From Granulicella sp. dw_53 (GTDB taxonomy: Bacteria; Acidobacteriota; Terriglobia; Terriglobales; Acidobacteriaceae), in the NCBI RefSeq assembly GCF_018449545.1, contig NZ_JAAVUR010000011.1, positions 1 to 64,000 of the forward strand: a stretch of 64,000 nucleotides of DNA, given 5' to 3'. A model generated the notes under the pieces. That model saw only the letters and a program-made list of their open reading frames with translations, ran no database searches and was not told the origin of the DNA. A program made the translations under genes and the position numbers. Of the stretch, positions 44,073 to 53,261 are shown in pieces; the first letter of the stretch is position 1, and each line of letters begins with the position of its first letter.

Positions 44073-45715
44073 GGCTGATTCTCTTGATGCGCGGGAAGCA
44101 CTTCGGTTGCGCGAAGGTGACTTAGGAAGCCTTCCACTGCGTTTGGTTCGGCGCTGTCAAGCGTATGAAGTTCAAGGCCGGCGAACTGCTCCACAGGAGT
44201 CTCTTCGAGGATGACCAGCAAACCAATGCTGAGCAGCGAACGCAGGATCGACTCCGACTGAACGCGTGTCTTGACCACAGGATGACTCTGGCTAAGCAGC
44301 GCGGACTCGACAGCAGCAGCCTGCTCCGGGTTAGGAACGACGAGCAGCGCCGGCTTGTGAGTCGGAGTGACAGAAGCGGCTGCGAGCGGACGGCGGATCA
44401 TGCCAGCAGCAGCAGTATGGTTCGTCTGCGCGTCGATGAGGATGAAGCTGCCCGTAGCGCGGTTCTCGGCGTAGGGATCGAAGAACAGAGCGCGGGTGGA
44501 CTCGATCTCGACGACGCCGATATCGTTCATCCCGAGGGAGTTCACAGCTTCTTCCTGCAGCGTCTGAATGTTGGTGCGATGGATCACGCGAGTGACACGC
44601 GCACTGACAGTCTGGGTGCCGTGCTTCAGCAGATAGGGGCGATGCGTCTCAAGACGATCTCCGTCAAACCACACCAGCGAAGCCTCAATAGCAGTAGAGT
44701 GCTGCGGCGGAGCGGAGGCGATGGAGATAACATCGCCACGGCTGATATCCAACTCGTCCTCAAGCGTAAGAGCGATGGAGAGCGGCGCACTGGCCTGCTC
44801 AAGGTCGCCATCGAACGTAGTGATAGAAGCGACGCGGCTGGTGCGGCCCGAGGGCAGAGCGACGATGGTGTCCCCACGACGTACAGTTCCGGCTGCTATC
44901 TGGCCCGCGAAGCCACGATAGAACTGATCCGGACGAATCACGCGCTGCACAGGCAGGCGGAAGGGAGCAGTCGCCTCTTCGGTCCAGACCGGAACCTCTT
45001 CCAGATGCTCAAGCAGCGTAGGGCCGGTGTACCACGGCATGCGAACGCTGGACTCGACGACGTTATCTCCGTCAAGCGCGCTGACAGGGATCGTAACAAG
45101 GTTGGCATTACCAAGCTGGCCGACGAGATCGCGAAGATCGGAGGCGATGGTGTTGTACACATCCTCGGAGAAGTCGACGAGGTCCATCTTGTTGATGGCC
45201 GCGACCAGGTGCCGAATGCCAAGCAGCGAAGCAATATAAGCATGGCGACGCGACTGCGTAAGGATGCCTTTGCGGGCATCGATCAGGATAATGGCGAGGT
45301 CCGCAGTAGAAGCCCCAGTAGCCATGTTGCGCGTGTACTGCTCGTGGCCTGGAGTGTCGGCGATGATGAACTTGCGCCGCTGCGTAGAGAAGAAGCGATA
45401 AGCCACATCGATGGTGATGCCCTGCTCGCGTTCAGCGCGAAGACCGTCAGTAAGCTGGGCGAAGTCGATGGCGGGCTGCTTCTGGCCCGGAGCGATGGTG
45501 GTGCCGGTAACGGCCCGGACCTGATCCTCGTACACATTGCGCGAGTCGTAGAGCAGACGCCCGATGAGCGTGGACTTGCCGTCATCCACGCTGCCAGCGG
45601 TGGAGAAGCGAAGTAAGTCCTTCTGCTGCTCGACGGCCAGAAACTCATCGATCAAAAAATCTGCATCTTCTTCAAGCACAAGAGAGGTAGGCGGGATAGG
45701 AGCCAAGGTCGACAT
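44069..45715 (-). CDS. cysN: Sulfate adenylyltransferase large subunit (GTPase) CysN
   Basis: 548 residues. An elongation-factor-like GTPase: GSVDDGKST (residues 41-49), DTPGHEQYTRNMATGAS, NKMDLVDF. It couples GTP hydrolysis to ATP sulfurylase with CysD. After the usual end of the beta-barrel domains (VEIESTRALFFDPYAENRATGSFILID) there is an extra segment of about 120 residues with no P-loop and no APS-kinase motif. In CysNC proteins this place holds an APS kinase; here it may be a decayed or unrelated domain. The start abuts the cysD stop. Confidence 0.93.
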   Translation of the reverse strand: MSTLAPIPPTSLVLEEDADFLIDEFLAVEQQKDLLRFSTAGSVDDGKSTLIGRLLYDSRNVYEDQVRAVTGTTIAPGQKQPAIDFAQLTDGLRAEREQGITIDVAYRFFSTQRRKFIIADTPGHEQYTRNMATGASTADLAIILIDARKGILTQSRRHAYIASLLGIRHLVAAINKMDLVDFSEDVYNTIASDLRDLVGQLGNANLVTIPVSALDGDNVVESSVRMPWYTGPTLLEHLEEVPVWTEEATAPFRLPVQRVIRPDQFYRGFAGQIAAGTVRRGDTIVALPSGRTSRVASITTFDGDLEQASAPLSIALTLEDELDISRGDVISIASAPPQHSTAIEASLVWFDGDRLETHRPYLLKHGTQTVSARVTRVIHRTNIQTLQEEAVNSLGMNDIGVVEIESTRALFFDPYAENRATGSFILIDAQTNHTAAAGMIRRPLAAASVTPTHKPALLVVPNPEQAAAVESALLSQSHPVVKTRVQSESILRSLLSIGLLVILEETPVEQFAGLELHTLDSAEPNAVEGFLSHLRATEVLPAHQENQP

Positions 45716-46654
45716 TTAGAAGTAGCCCTCGCGTTTCTTGATTTCCATGGAGCCGTCCTGATCGTGGTCGATGACGCGGTTCGCGCGCTCGGAGGAGCGG
45801 AAGCTGACCAGCTCCGCGATGATCTTGGGGATGGTGTCGGCATCGGAGCGAATCGCTCCGGTGCAGGGGCTGCAGCCCAGGGAACGGAGGCGGGAGCGGA
45901 CCCACTGCTCTTCGCCCGGCAGTGATTTGACGAAAGACTGTTCGACGGGGATGAGAGAGTCGGCGCGAACGATCATGCGCCGCTCCTTCGCGAAGTAGAG
46001 CGGGACGATCGGAATGTCTTCGAGCAGGATGTAGTGCCAGATATCCAGCTCAGTCCAGTTGGAGAGTGGGAAGACCCGGATGCTCTCGCCGGGGGCGATG
46101 CGGGAGTTGTAGAGATTCCAAAGCTCAGGGCGCTGATTCTTCGGGTCCCACTGGCCAGCCTTGTCGCGGAAGGAGAAGATACGCTCCTTGGCGCGAGACT
46201 TCTCTTCGTCCCGTCGCGCTCCGCCGAAGGCGGCGTCAAAACCATGCTCGCGCAGTCCATCGAGGAGGGCTGTCGTCTTTAGCAGACCGCAGCAGCGCTG
46301 TGTGCCGAGTGTGACCGGATTGGCTCCATCGGCGAGCGCCTGCTCGTTGCGCCACACCCGCAGATCGAGGCCGAGCTCCTTGGCAAGGTTATCGCGGAAG
46401 GTGATCATCTCCTTGAACTTATAGCCGGTATCGACGTGCAGCAGCGGGAAGGGAATAGGCCCAGGGAAGAAGGCCTTCTGGGCGAGGCGCAACATGACGG
46501 ACGAGTCCTTGCCGATGGAGTAGAGCATCACCGGCTTCTGAAACTCGGAGGCGACCTCACGAAAGATCTGAATGCTCTCGGCCTCGAGCTGTTGAAGATG
46601 GCTCAAGCGGGGGCTGGAAATGGCGTCGAGTTCGGGCATTGCGAGGGTTGTCAT
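45716..46654 (-). CDS. cysD: Sulfate adenylyltransferase small subunit CysD
   Basis: 312 residues. PP-loop ATP sulfurylase subunit: [14 protein letters not shown] (residues 45-58), [34 protein letters not shown] and the C-terminal [20 protein letters not shown] typical of CysD. It forms APS from sulfate and ATP with CysN. It is the first structural gene of the operon; its 200-base leader contains a terminator and a Cys-codon-rich frame, which points to control by attenuation. Confidence 0.95.
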   Translation of the reverse strand: MTTLAMPELDAISSPRLSHLQQLEAESIQIFREVASEFQKPVMLYSIGKDSSVMLRLAQKAFFPGPIPFPLLHVDTGYKFKEMITFRDNLAKELGLDLRVWRNEQALADGANPVTLGTQRCCGLLKTTALLDGLREHGFDAAFGGARRDEEKSRAKERIFSFRDKAGQWDPKNQRPELWNLYNSRIAPGESIRVFPLSNWTELDIWHYILLEDIPIVPLYFAKERRMIVRADSLIPVEQSFVKSLPGEEQWVRSRLRSLGCSPCTGAIRSDADTIPKIIAELVSFRSSERANRVIDHDQDGSMEIKKREGYF

Positions 46655-46681
46655 GGTTTTGATAGGTCCCGGTGTTTCTCC

Positions 46682-46717
46682 AAAAAAAATCCCACGATCC
46701 AGAGTCTGGAGGTGGGT
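46682..46717 (-). terminator. Leader terminator of the cysDNH attenuator
   Basis: On the minus strand CCCAC (46712-46716) pairs with GTGGG (46691-46695), and inside it TCCAG pairs with CTGGA (46698-46710) with a 3-base loop. A then U8 follow (46682-46689). It lies only 27 bases before the cysD start codon, in the leader rather than after a gene. Its 5' arm is the same segment that GTGGGTG of the leader frame (46778-46784) can capture through CACCCAC (46712-46718), so the two structures exclude each other. Confidence 0.8.
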
Positions 46718-46774
46718 GGCTTGTCTCTTGAGTTAGGGAAGATAGAGGAAATTTGCTATCTAGTGACTCAGAAC

Positions 46775-46861
46775 TTACACCCACGTCTGGACGCAACAGC
46801 AACACGCCATACAACAGGCGTTGCAGCAGGTGCGACAGGCGGTCTGGGTAAAGCTGATCAC
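46775..46861 (-). CDS. Cys-rich leader peptide of the sulfate assimilation operon
   Basis: A 28-residue frame from GTG 46861 to TAA 46775-46777. Nine residues are Cys (positions 9, 12, 13, 16, 17, 20-23), ending MACCCCVQTWV; an internal ATG at 46810 would give just the last 11 residues, with four Cys in a row. The frame is closed by TAA just upstream (46868-46870). No clear ribosome site is seen for either start, so initiation could be leaderless or weak. The Trp-Val codons supply GTGGGTG, the antiterminator arm. A ribosome waiting at Cys codons would leave that arm free, and one reaching the stop would cover it. The role is inferred from this arrangement. Confidence 0.75.
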   Translation of the reverse strand: MISFTQTACRTCCNACCMACCCCVQTWV

Positions 46862-46917
46862 TGTATTTTAAGGGTGAGCCGTTGGGACGGATTTGTCAAT
46901 GTCCCTGGGGTGGGGCC

Positions 46918-48222
46918 TCAGCGTGGCCGAAACACCAACATCTCCACCACCCCCTGGGAAGGAAGGATGACGATGCCGAGTTGATCGCTGAGGCGCTCGA
47001 GAAAGCCGCCCTTAGCGTCTGATGGCGTTTGCAGCTGAAATTGAAACTTGCCGTGCAAATTCGTCTCATTGACGACCGGACGGTCTACGACGCCCTCCAG
47101 CGTGTGGCAGAACTTATCGACGGTTCCGTCCATGTCTATATTCTTCAGCGTATTGATGCTGACTGGTCTGAGGGTTGCGAATGTCTCGTCGGGGGAGCCC
47201 TCCATCTCGAAAAATACGCTGGAAGCTCCAGAAGATCCCATACCCGAGTGAAGGGAAGGGCTCACTGCCGGGAGCTTCGGATGGGGCGCGGTCACGACAT
47301 ACACGTCGACGGAGCGGGTCTCGCGCGAAGCAGTGAGATGAAAGTAATCCAGGAGCCCTTGCTGGAACCGGCGATTCATCTGCTCCCGGTCCTCACTCTC
47401 CGGCAGCACCAGCGCTACATCGAAGCGTTTGTCCAGGTCCAGGGCGGGCGGAAGATCCATACGGATCGAATTGACGTTGAAGATCTCCGTGATGAGTTCC
47501 TTCAACGTATAGCCCTGCAGGCTGCGGTAGTCATTGCTGCTGGAGTTGGCACGCGACTCGCTTTGCGAGGGCGCGACGTGCAAAGTATAGGAGGGTGGAA
47601 ACGACGGCCTGTGGTCATTCGGGCGCGGCATTCTGGGCGATTCGGCATCCAGGACCACTTGGCGGTTTTCAAGAAACGCCTTTAGAGTCGCCTTGTCCGG
47701 ATGAACGGTGGTGATCCTGCCTTCCAGAGCCGCGTGCACTAGGCCTTCGTCCGGTAATGGCGATTGATAGAAGCCAAGAATCCTGCGATCCGAGCCGATG
47801 AGGACGGTCGTTGGTTGTTCCAGTCCGTAAGACCTTCCCGTACGTCCGTCAGGGTCGTAAAAGACCCAACCCTTAATCCGATGTTGGGCAACCCAGGGCA
47901 GGAGTGTGGACTCCTTCTCCCCTGTGATCCACACGAACTGAACAGGACTGCCGGCGAACTGTTCGACCAGCTTGTTCCAAAGCGTGACCGGCTCGAGGTT
48001 TTGCGAGGTGTTAGGAAGGAAGGCGAGGACAGTCAATTGGCCGGAAAGATCGGAGTCACTCCATGAAGCCGAGCCGGGGGCGTTCAGCATATTCGTAAAG
48101 GTGATATTTGGAGCGGCATCGCCAGCTTTCGGGTAGGTTGTGATTGACCCATAGAAACCAATCTGTCCGACAGCGCCGGGAACGGCAAAAGTGAGAAGAG
48201 TCAGCAGGGATCGGACGCTCAT
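46918..48222 (-). CDS. TIGR03435-family protein with thioredoxin-like N-terminus
   Basis: 434 residues with a signal peptide (cleavage near residue 19). The N-terminal half resembles a TlpA/AhpC-type thioredoxin fold (GDAAPNITFTNML, LTVLAFLPNTSQN, YGLEQPTTVLIGSDRRI) but has no CxxC. The C-terminal half has the features of the TIGR03435 family, found mainly in Acidobacteria: YRSLQGYTLKELITEIFNV, ALDLDKRFDVALVLPE, VDKFCHTLEGVVDRPVVNET and LHGKFQFQLQTP. The function is unknown, probably envelope. It lies upstream of the cys leader on the same strand; the gap holds the cys promoter. Confidence 0.7.
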   Translation of the reverse strand: MSVRSLLTLLTFAVPGAVGQIGFYGSITTYPKAGDAAPNITFTNMLNAPGSASWSDSDLSGQLTVLAFLPNTSQNLEPVTLWNKLVEQFAGSPVQFVWITGEKESTLLPWVAQHRIKGWVFYDPDGRTGRSYGLEQPTTVLIGSDRRILGFYQSPLPDEGLVHAALEGRITTVHPDKATLKAFLENRQVVLDAESPRMPRPNDHRPSFPPSYTLHVAPSQSESRANSSSNDYRSLQGYTLKELITEIFNVNSIRMDLPPALDLDKRFDVALVLPESEDREQMNRRFQQGLLDYFHLTASRETRSVDVYVVTAPHPKLPAVSPSLHSGMGSSGASSVFFEMEGSPDETFATLRPVSINTLKNIDMDGTVDKFCHTLEGVVDRPVVNETNLHGKFQFQLQTPSDAKGGFLERLSDQLGIVILPSQGVVEMLVFRPR

Positions 48223-48397
48223 GCAAAAGCTCCTGCCGGCCAGCCTACAGACAAGGCATTAACTGGGCAAGAATTTAAGGTGCCCATGCTTGTGGGCTGT
48301 AATGGACGACGGTTGCGGTAGGTCTCAAATTGATGTTGACTGAGGTTTGAGGATGAATGGATGAACCGCTGTTCAATGCCACACACCGGAGGGCGAT

Positions 48398-50866
48398 ATG
48401 ACGGCGATTGACGAAGCTCAAAACGAGGTTCATATCGATCCGGTCTGTGGGATGAAGGTGTTGCCTGCGAAGGCCGCCGGCTCCACGGAGCACGCGGGCA
48501 AGACCTGGTACTTCTGCGGGAAGGGATGCCTGGCGAAGTTCGAGGCGGACCCCGGGAAGTACGACGGCAGCCGTCCGAATGAACCTGTGCTGCTAAAGAT
48601 GCCGGATGCTCCTCCTTCTCCTACTATCGCTCCGGCGCGGGGAGGATACATCTGCCCGATGCACCCCGAGGTTCGTAGCGAGAGGCCCGGCGACTGTCCG
48701 AAGTGCGGCATGGCGCTGGAGGCAGCAAATCCCGGGCAGACCGCAAAAGTGCAATATACCTGCCCGATGCATCCGGAGATCGTGAGGGATGGGCCGGGTC
48801 AGTGCCCTATCTGCGGAATGGCGTTGGAGCCGATGACTCCTCAAGTGGACGAGGGGAATCCAGAGCTGGAGAGCATGACGCGGCGATTCTGGGTGGGAGT
48901 GGTACTGACGCTGCCGCTGCTAGGAATTATGGTCGCCGACATGCTGCCCGGACATCCCTTGGAAGGCTTCCGGCAGGCCGGATGGCTGGGATGGGTCGAG
49001 TTTTGTTTCGCCACACCGGTGGTCTTGTGGTGCGGATGGCCGTTCTTCGTGCGCGGTTGGGCCTCGCTCGTTCATCGCAGCCTAAACATGTTTACGCTGA
49101 TCGCGCTGGGGGCGGCGGCAGCGTATCTGTACAGCGCCGCGGCGGTGATCGCGCCCGGGTTGTTCCCTGCGGCCTTCCGCGATATGTCCGGTGGGCTCGG
49201 ACTGTACTTCGAAGCCGCAGCGATAATCGTGGTGCTGGTGCTGCTAGGCCAGGTCCTGGAACTGCGGGCGCGGAGCCAGACAGGATCGGCGATTCAGGCG
49301 CTACTAGGCCTGGCTCCCAAGACGGCTCTGCGGGTCTACGACGACGGCCATGAGGCCGAAGTCCAACTGGCGACGATCCACGTCGGCGAGCGGTTCCGGG
49401 TACGGCCGGGCGAGAAGGTCCCCGTAGACGGAGCGGTCGTCGACGGACATAGCTCGGTCGACGAGTCGATGGTGACGGGCGAGGCGATGCCGGTAGAGAA
49501 GTCGGCAGGTGCAAGCGTAGTCGGTGGAACGGTCAATGGTACGGGCACCTTCGTCATGCGGGCCGAGCGCGTAGGGTCGGATACCCTGCTGGCCCAGATC
49601 GTGCAGATGGTGAGCGACGCGCAAAGGACCCGTGCCCCCATCCAAAGCCTCGCCGACAAGGTCTCGGGATACTTCGTGCCGGCGGTCCTGCTGGCCTCGG
49701 TGGTGACGTTCGTGGTCTGGCGTCTGGTTGGTCCTCAGCCACAGGGAGCCCACGCGCTCATCAACGCTGTGGCAGTGCTGATCATCGCGTGCCCCTGCGC
49801 GTTGGGTCTCGCGACCCCAATGTCGATCATGGTCGGGATGGGCCGTGGCGCGGGCGAAGGAATTCTCGTCCGCAGCGCCGAGGTCCTCGAGACGATGGAG
49901 AAGGTCGATACCCTGGTCGTCGACAAGACCGGCACCTTGACCGAGGGCAAGCCGCAGGTGGTCTCAGTAGTAGCCGCAGAGGGCTGGGACGATTCGAGGC
50001 TGATGCGCATCGCCGGAAGCCTGGAGCGGGCCAGCGAGCATCCTCTTGGCGCCGCAGTGCTGGGTTGGATGAAGCAGAAGAACCTCGCTACAGCCGAGGT
50101 CGCACGCTTCGAGGCGATGACCGGCAAGGGCGTCACCGGAGAGATCGACGGCAGACGCGCCGGGATCGGCAGCGAGGGCCTGCTAGCAGATCTGGGAGTC
50201 ACTTCACCCGATCTGGAGTCCTGGAAGACGCGCGCCGACAACCTGCGCAGCGAAGGGCAGACAGTGGTGCTGGTCTCCGTTGACGGAAAGGTCGCGGGCA
50301 TCATCGGGGTAGCCGACCCGGTGCGAAGCACAACGGTAGAGGCGCTGTCACAACTGAAGCAAGCCGGAGTCCGCGTAGTCATGGCGACCGGTGACAACGA
50401 AAAGACCGCGGCAGTGATCGCCACGCAGTTAGGAATCGAGTTCTACGCCGGCATGACTCCCGCAGGGAAGGCCGAGCTGGTAAAGCGTCTGCAAGGCGAG
50501 GGCCGCGTGGTCGCGATGGCAGGCGACGGAATCAACGACGCGCCAGCGCTCGCCCAGGCCAACGCAGGCATCGCCATGGGAACAGGGACCGACGTAGCAA
50601 TGGAGGCCGGTGCAGTGACCCTTGTAAAGGGCGACCTGCGTGGAATCGTGAAGGCGATTCGCCTAAGCCGCGGCATCATGAAGAACATCCGCCAGAATCT
50701 CTTCTTCGCATTTTTCTATAACGCAATCGGAGTGCCGGTAGCGGCGGGCGTCTTATATCCCTTCTTCGGACTGCTCCTGAGCCCGATGATCGCGGCAGCC
50801 GCCATGAGCTTCAGCTCCGTGACCGTCATCGCCAACGCTCTACGTCTGCGAAGCGCCCGCCTCTAG
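48398..50866 (+). CDS. copA: Copper/heavy-metal-translocating P1B-type ATPase with YHS and double HMBD
   Basis: 822 residues. Order: YHS domain ([10 protein letters not shown] ... [13 protein letters not shown], about 10-50), two heavy-metal-binding domains with YICPMHPEV...CPKCGM and YTCPMHPEI...CPICGM (about 83-145), eight predicted membrane helices, phosphatase TGEAMPVEK, metal-site [10 protein letters not shown] (about residue 464), phosphorylation DKTGTLTEG (about 508), and [10 protein letters not shown] (about 709). CPC in helix 6 fits Cu(I)/Ag(I) export. An alternative symbol is silP. There is no CsoR or CueR gene nearby. It is a single-gene unit. Confidence 0.9.
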   Translation: MTAIDEAQNEVHIDPVCGMKVLPAKAAGSTEHAGKTWYFCGKGCLAKFEADPGKYDGSRPNEPVLLKMPDAPPSPTIAPARGGYICPMHPEVRSERPGDCPKCGMALEAANPGQTAKVQYTCPMHPEIVRDGPGQCPICGMALEPMTPQVDEGNPELESMTRRFWVGVVLTLPLLGIMVADMLPGHPLEGFRQAGWLGWVEFCFATPVVLWCGWPFFVRGWASLVHRSLNMFTLIALGAAAAYLYSAAAVIAPGLFPAAFRDMSGGLGLYFEAAAIIVVLVLLGQVLELRARSQTGSAIQALLGLAPKTALRVYDDGHEAEVQLATIHVGERFRVRPGEKVPVDGAVVDGHSSVDESMVTGEAMPVEKSAGASVVGGTVNGTGTFVMRAERVGSDTLLAQIVQMVSDAQRTRAPIQSLADKVSGYFVPAVLLASVVTFVVWRLVGPQPQGAHALINAVAVLIIACPCALGLATPMSIMVGMGRGAGEGILVRSAEVLETMEKVDTLVVDKTGTLTEGKPQVVSVVAAEGWDDSRLMRIAGSLERASEHPLGAAVLGWMKQKNLATAEVARFEAMTGKGVTGEIDGRRAGIGSEGLLADLGVTSPDLESWKTRADNLRSEGQTVVLVSVDGKVAGIIGVADPVRSTTVEALSQLKQAGVRVVMATGDNEKTAAVIATQLGIEFYAGMTPAGKAELVKRLQGEGRVVAMAGDGINDAPALAQANAGIAMGTGTDVAMEAGAVTLVKGDLRGIVKAIRLSRGIMKNIRQNLFFAFFYNAIGVPVAAGVLYPFFGLLLSPMIAAAAMSFSSVTVIANALRLRSARL

Positions 50867-50910
50867 CCAGTAGACTGGGAGAAGAGTCGAATCGACGGAG
50901 GAGATGCAGG

Positions 50911-51981
50911 ATGGATTTGCAGCAGGTGATGCGGGACGCGGTAGCTCCGCGGCCCAGGGTAGCGCGGCCGATTATCTTGATTGGAGCGGGTGGCATCGTT
51001 CATGACGCGCATCTTCCGGCGTACGCGAAGGCCGGATTTCCAGTATTAGCAGTCGTTGATCCGGACCAGGAGAAGGCCCACGCTCTGGCCGCCAAGTTCG
51101 GCATCGCAAAGGTAGCGCAAACCATCGAAGAGGCGATTCGTTACGCCCCGAAGGATGCAGTCTTCGACTGCGCCGCACCCTCTCCCGCACACCCCGCGAT
51201 CCTGGAGCAACTCCCCGACGGCGCAGCCGTGCTAACCCAGAAGCCCATGGGCGAGACCTTGGCCGAGGCCGAAGCGATCCTGGCCATCTGCCGCCGCAAA
51301 GGGCTCACCGCCGCCGTGAACTTCCAGCTACGCTATGCACCCAACATGCTCGCCGCGAAGGCCCTCTTCAATACAGGCGCACTAGGCGAGCTGCACGACA
51401 TAGAGGTGGCGCTAAGCTGCCACATGCCCTGGGAGCTCTGGAGCTTTCTCAACAAGGCTCCTCGCCTGGAGATCCTCTATCACTCGATCCACTACGTAGA
51501 CCTGGTGCGTTCGTGGTTTGGAAACCCGCTGGGCGTCTACGCGAAGACAGTGAAGAGCCCCCGCACCGCCCACCTCGCCGCCACTAAGAGCGTAATTACG
51601 CTGGACTACGGCGAATCCAGGCGAGTCTTTATCGCAGCCAACCACAGCCACGACTTCGACCCAAAGATGCAGCGCAGCTTCGTCCAGTGGGAAGGCCTCA
51701 ACGGTGCGATGCGCGCACAGATGGGCGTGAATCGCAACTACCCTATCGGCCTTCCGGACACACTCGAATACATCGTTCGGGGCGACGGCGGATGGAAAGA
51801 CGCTCCGGTGAGCGGCAACTGGTTCCCGGACGCATTCCTGGGTTCGATGGGATCGCTGCAAGCCTACGTGCAGGGCGAGGCACCAACACTACCCACCAGT
51901 GTCGAAGACGCCATCGACACGATGCGAACAGTAGAGGCCGCGTATCTCTCAAGCGAACGAGGCGGAGTGCCACTGCCGTAG
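50911..51981 (+). CDS. Gfo/Idh/MocA-family oxidoreductase
   Basis: 356 residues. N-terminal Rossmann fold (ILIGAGGIVHDAHLPAY, VDPDQEKAHALAAKFG) and the family's E-K-P-like motif as LTQKPMG, followed by NFQLRYAPN and a C-terminal domain with LYHSIHYVDLVRSWFG, where the His-x2-x-His/Asp spacing fits the catalytic region. It probably oxidises a sugar or sugar acid with NAD(P). It lies 44 bases after the P-type ATPase but next to the uronate genes, which suggests a link to sugar acid catabolism by context only. Confidence 0.87.
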   Translation: MDLQQVMRDAVAPRPRVARPIILIGAGGIVHDAHLPAYAKAGFPVLAVVDPDQEKAHALAAKFGIAKVAQTIEEAIRYAPKDAVFDCAAPSPAHPAILEQLPDGAAVLTQKPMGETLAEAEAILAICRRKGLTAAVNFQLRYAPNMLAAKALFNTGALGELHDIEVALSCHMPWELWSFLNKAPRLEILYHSIHYVDLVRSWFGNPLGVYAKTVKSPRTAHLAATKSVITLDYGESRRVFIAANHSHDFDPKMQRSFVQWEGLNGAMRAQMGVNRNYPIGLPDTLEYIVRGDGGWKDAPVSGNWFPDAFLGSMGSLQAYVQGEAPTLPTSVEDAIDTMRTVEAAYLSSERGGVPLP

Positions 51982-52000
51982 AAAGCCGTAAAGATCAAAG

Positions 52001-52035
52001 CCCTTCGCTCTCCCGTGGAACGAGTGAGCGAAGGG
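52001..52035. terminator. Hairpin between convergent genes
   Basis: CCCTTCGCTC (52001-52010) pairs with GAGCGAAGGG (52026-52035), a perfect 10-bp stem with a 15-base loop, between the ends of the Gfo/Idh gene and the His-rich gene. It resembles the dispersed 'cttcgct...agcgaag' elements of this genome and may act as a bidirectional terminator. Confidence 0.55.
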
Positions 52036-52044
52036 CGGTACAGG

Positions 52045-52257
52045 CTAAGACTTAGCCTCGTCGCTAGCCGCCTTGCCATGCTTAAGTGAAGCCTTCTGCG
52101 AGTGCTCATGAGCCAGAGTGGAGTGCTCATGTGCCTTGCGAGACTGTTCGTGTGCCGAGAGATGATCCTCCTTGCCATGAGCCGCTGCGGCAGCAAGGTG
52201 AGCGTGAGCGGCAAGGTTGTGAAGCTCTGCCGCGCGTTGGTGATCGTTCGTTTCCAT
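52045..52257 (-). CDS. His-rich small helical protein
   Basis: 70 residues from the ATG at 52257, which has CAGGAGAAC upstream. It contains 12 His and many Ala, Glu and Lys in a periodic AHxHxxxA or AHEH pattern (AAHAHLAAAAAHGKEDH, SRKAHEHSTLAHEHSQ). Such sequences form an amphipathic helix with a His face and could bind metal or act as a stress-related protein. Similar His-rich, Ala-rich small proteins occur in other bacteria without known function. It lies between the P-type ATPase region and kduD. Confidence 0.65.
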   Translation of the reverse strand: METNDHQRAAELHNLAAHAHLAAAAAHGKEDHLSAHEQSRKAHEHSTLAHEHSQKASLKHGKAASDEAKS

Positions 52258-52313
52258 ATCGTTCTCCTGATGGCGATGCATGAGCCAACATCTCGTTGGA
52301 TGCCGTTAGTCAA

Positions 52314-53096
52314 CTAGCGGCCCATCCAGCCCCCATCCACGGTAAGTACAGTACCGGTAACATAGTCGCTGGCCGGGGAGCAGAGAAACAGAGCCGCGCC
52401 CACCAACTCCTCCGGCTGACCCCATCTCCCCGCAGGAATGCGTTCTAGGATCTGGCGGCTGCGAGTTTCGTCCGCCCGCAGAGGAGCCGTGTTCGCAGTC
52501 TCGAAGTACCCGGGCGCAAGCGCGTTGACCTGGATACCCTTCGAGGCCCACTCGTTGGCCAGTGCCTTGGTCAGTTGAGCCACTCCGCCCTTGGACGCGG
52601 CGTAGGCCGGAACGCGAATCCCTCCCTGAAAACTAAGCAGCGAGGCGATGCTGACGATCTTGCCTGGCGCATTGCGGCTGATCATGTCGCGGCCCGCAAG
52701 CTGCGAGAGCTGGAAGACGCTGGTGAGGTTCACCTGGATCACCTCCTGCCAGGCTTCGAGGGTGAAGTCGACGGCCTCGTTGCGGATAATCGTGCCTGCA
52801 TTGTTGAAGAGAATATCCACGCGTCCGAACTTCTCTTTCACCTGCTTGAAGAGGGTTTCAGCCCCAATAGTGTCGGAGAGGTCCGCCTGGAAGGCAGCCG
52901 AAGTGCCTCCAGCGGCGTTGATGGCAGCGGCGGTCTCATCAGCAGGATGGCGGTTGCCGTGGACTGCAACGGTGGCTCCCGCCTGGGAGAGCGCCGTGGC
53001 CACGGCTGCACCCAGACCGGCTGTTGCGCCCGTCACCAGGGCGATCTTATTGTCGAGACGGAAGAGGTCCAGAACGGAGTGCATTGTGTTTTGCAT
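52314..53096 (-). CDS. kduD: 2-dehydro-3-deoxy-D-gluconate 5-dehydrogenase (KduD-type SDR)
   Basis: 260 residues from the ATG at 53096 (an upstream in-frame start adds 14). SDR motifs TGATAGLG, NNAGTI, the catalytic Ser in SIASLLSFQGG and Tyr-x3-Lys in YAASKGG, with the C-terminal GTVLTVDGGWMGR. KduD reduces 2,5-diketo-3-deoxygluconate to KDG. The head-to-head position with kduI supports the assignment over a generic SDR. Confidence 0.88.
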   Translation of the reverse strand: MQNTMHSVLDLFRLDNKIALVTGATAGLGAAVATALSQAGATVAVHGNRHPADETAAAINAAGGTSAAFQADLSDTIGAETLFKQVKEKFGRVDILFNNAGTIIRNEAVDFTLEAWQEVIQVNLTSVFQLSQLAGRDMISRNAPGKIVSIASLLSFQGGIRVPAYAASKGGVAQLTKALANEWASKGIQVNALAPGYFETANTAPLRADETRSRQILERIPAGRWGQPEELVGAALFLCSPASDYVTGTVLTVDGGWMGR

Positions 53097-53261
53097 GGTT
53101 CTGCCAATGTACCGGGCGCAGGGCGGCGGAGCAAACATCGAGCCACCGCCGGGGTGTGGAGAGAGATTCGCTTATCATGGTGGAGCAAAGTTATCGCCTG
53201 TTCGGTCGCTGTCTAGCAGCCGGAGTAGAGTTTCTCAAACCAGCAGCAAATGGAGACGAGT

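Noticed and set aside
46557-46814. 85-codon open frame on the minus strand across the cys leader (MYGVLLLRPDVG...)
   Set aside because: It runs through the terminator hairpin and its T tract into cysD in another frame and has no family-like composition; the Cys-rich frame in the neighbouring phase is the meaningful one.
46865-46899. Sigma-70 promoter TTGACA (46894-46899) with TAAAAT (46865-46870) for cysDNH
   Set aside because: The spacing is 23 bases, too long for a normal promoter; each hexamer alone is weak evidence.
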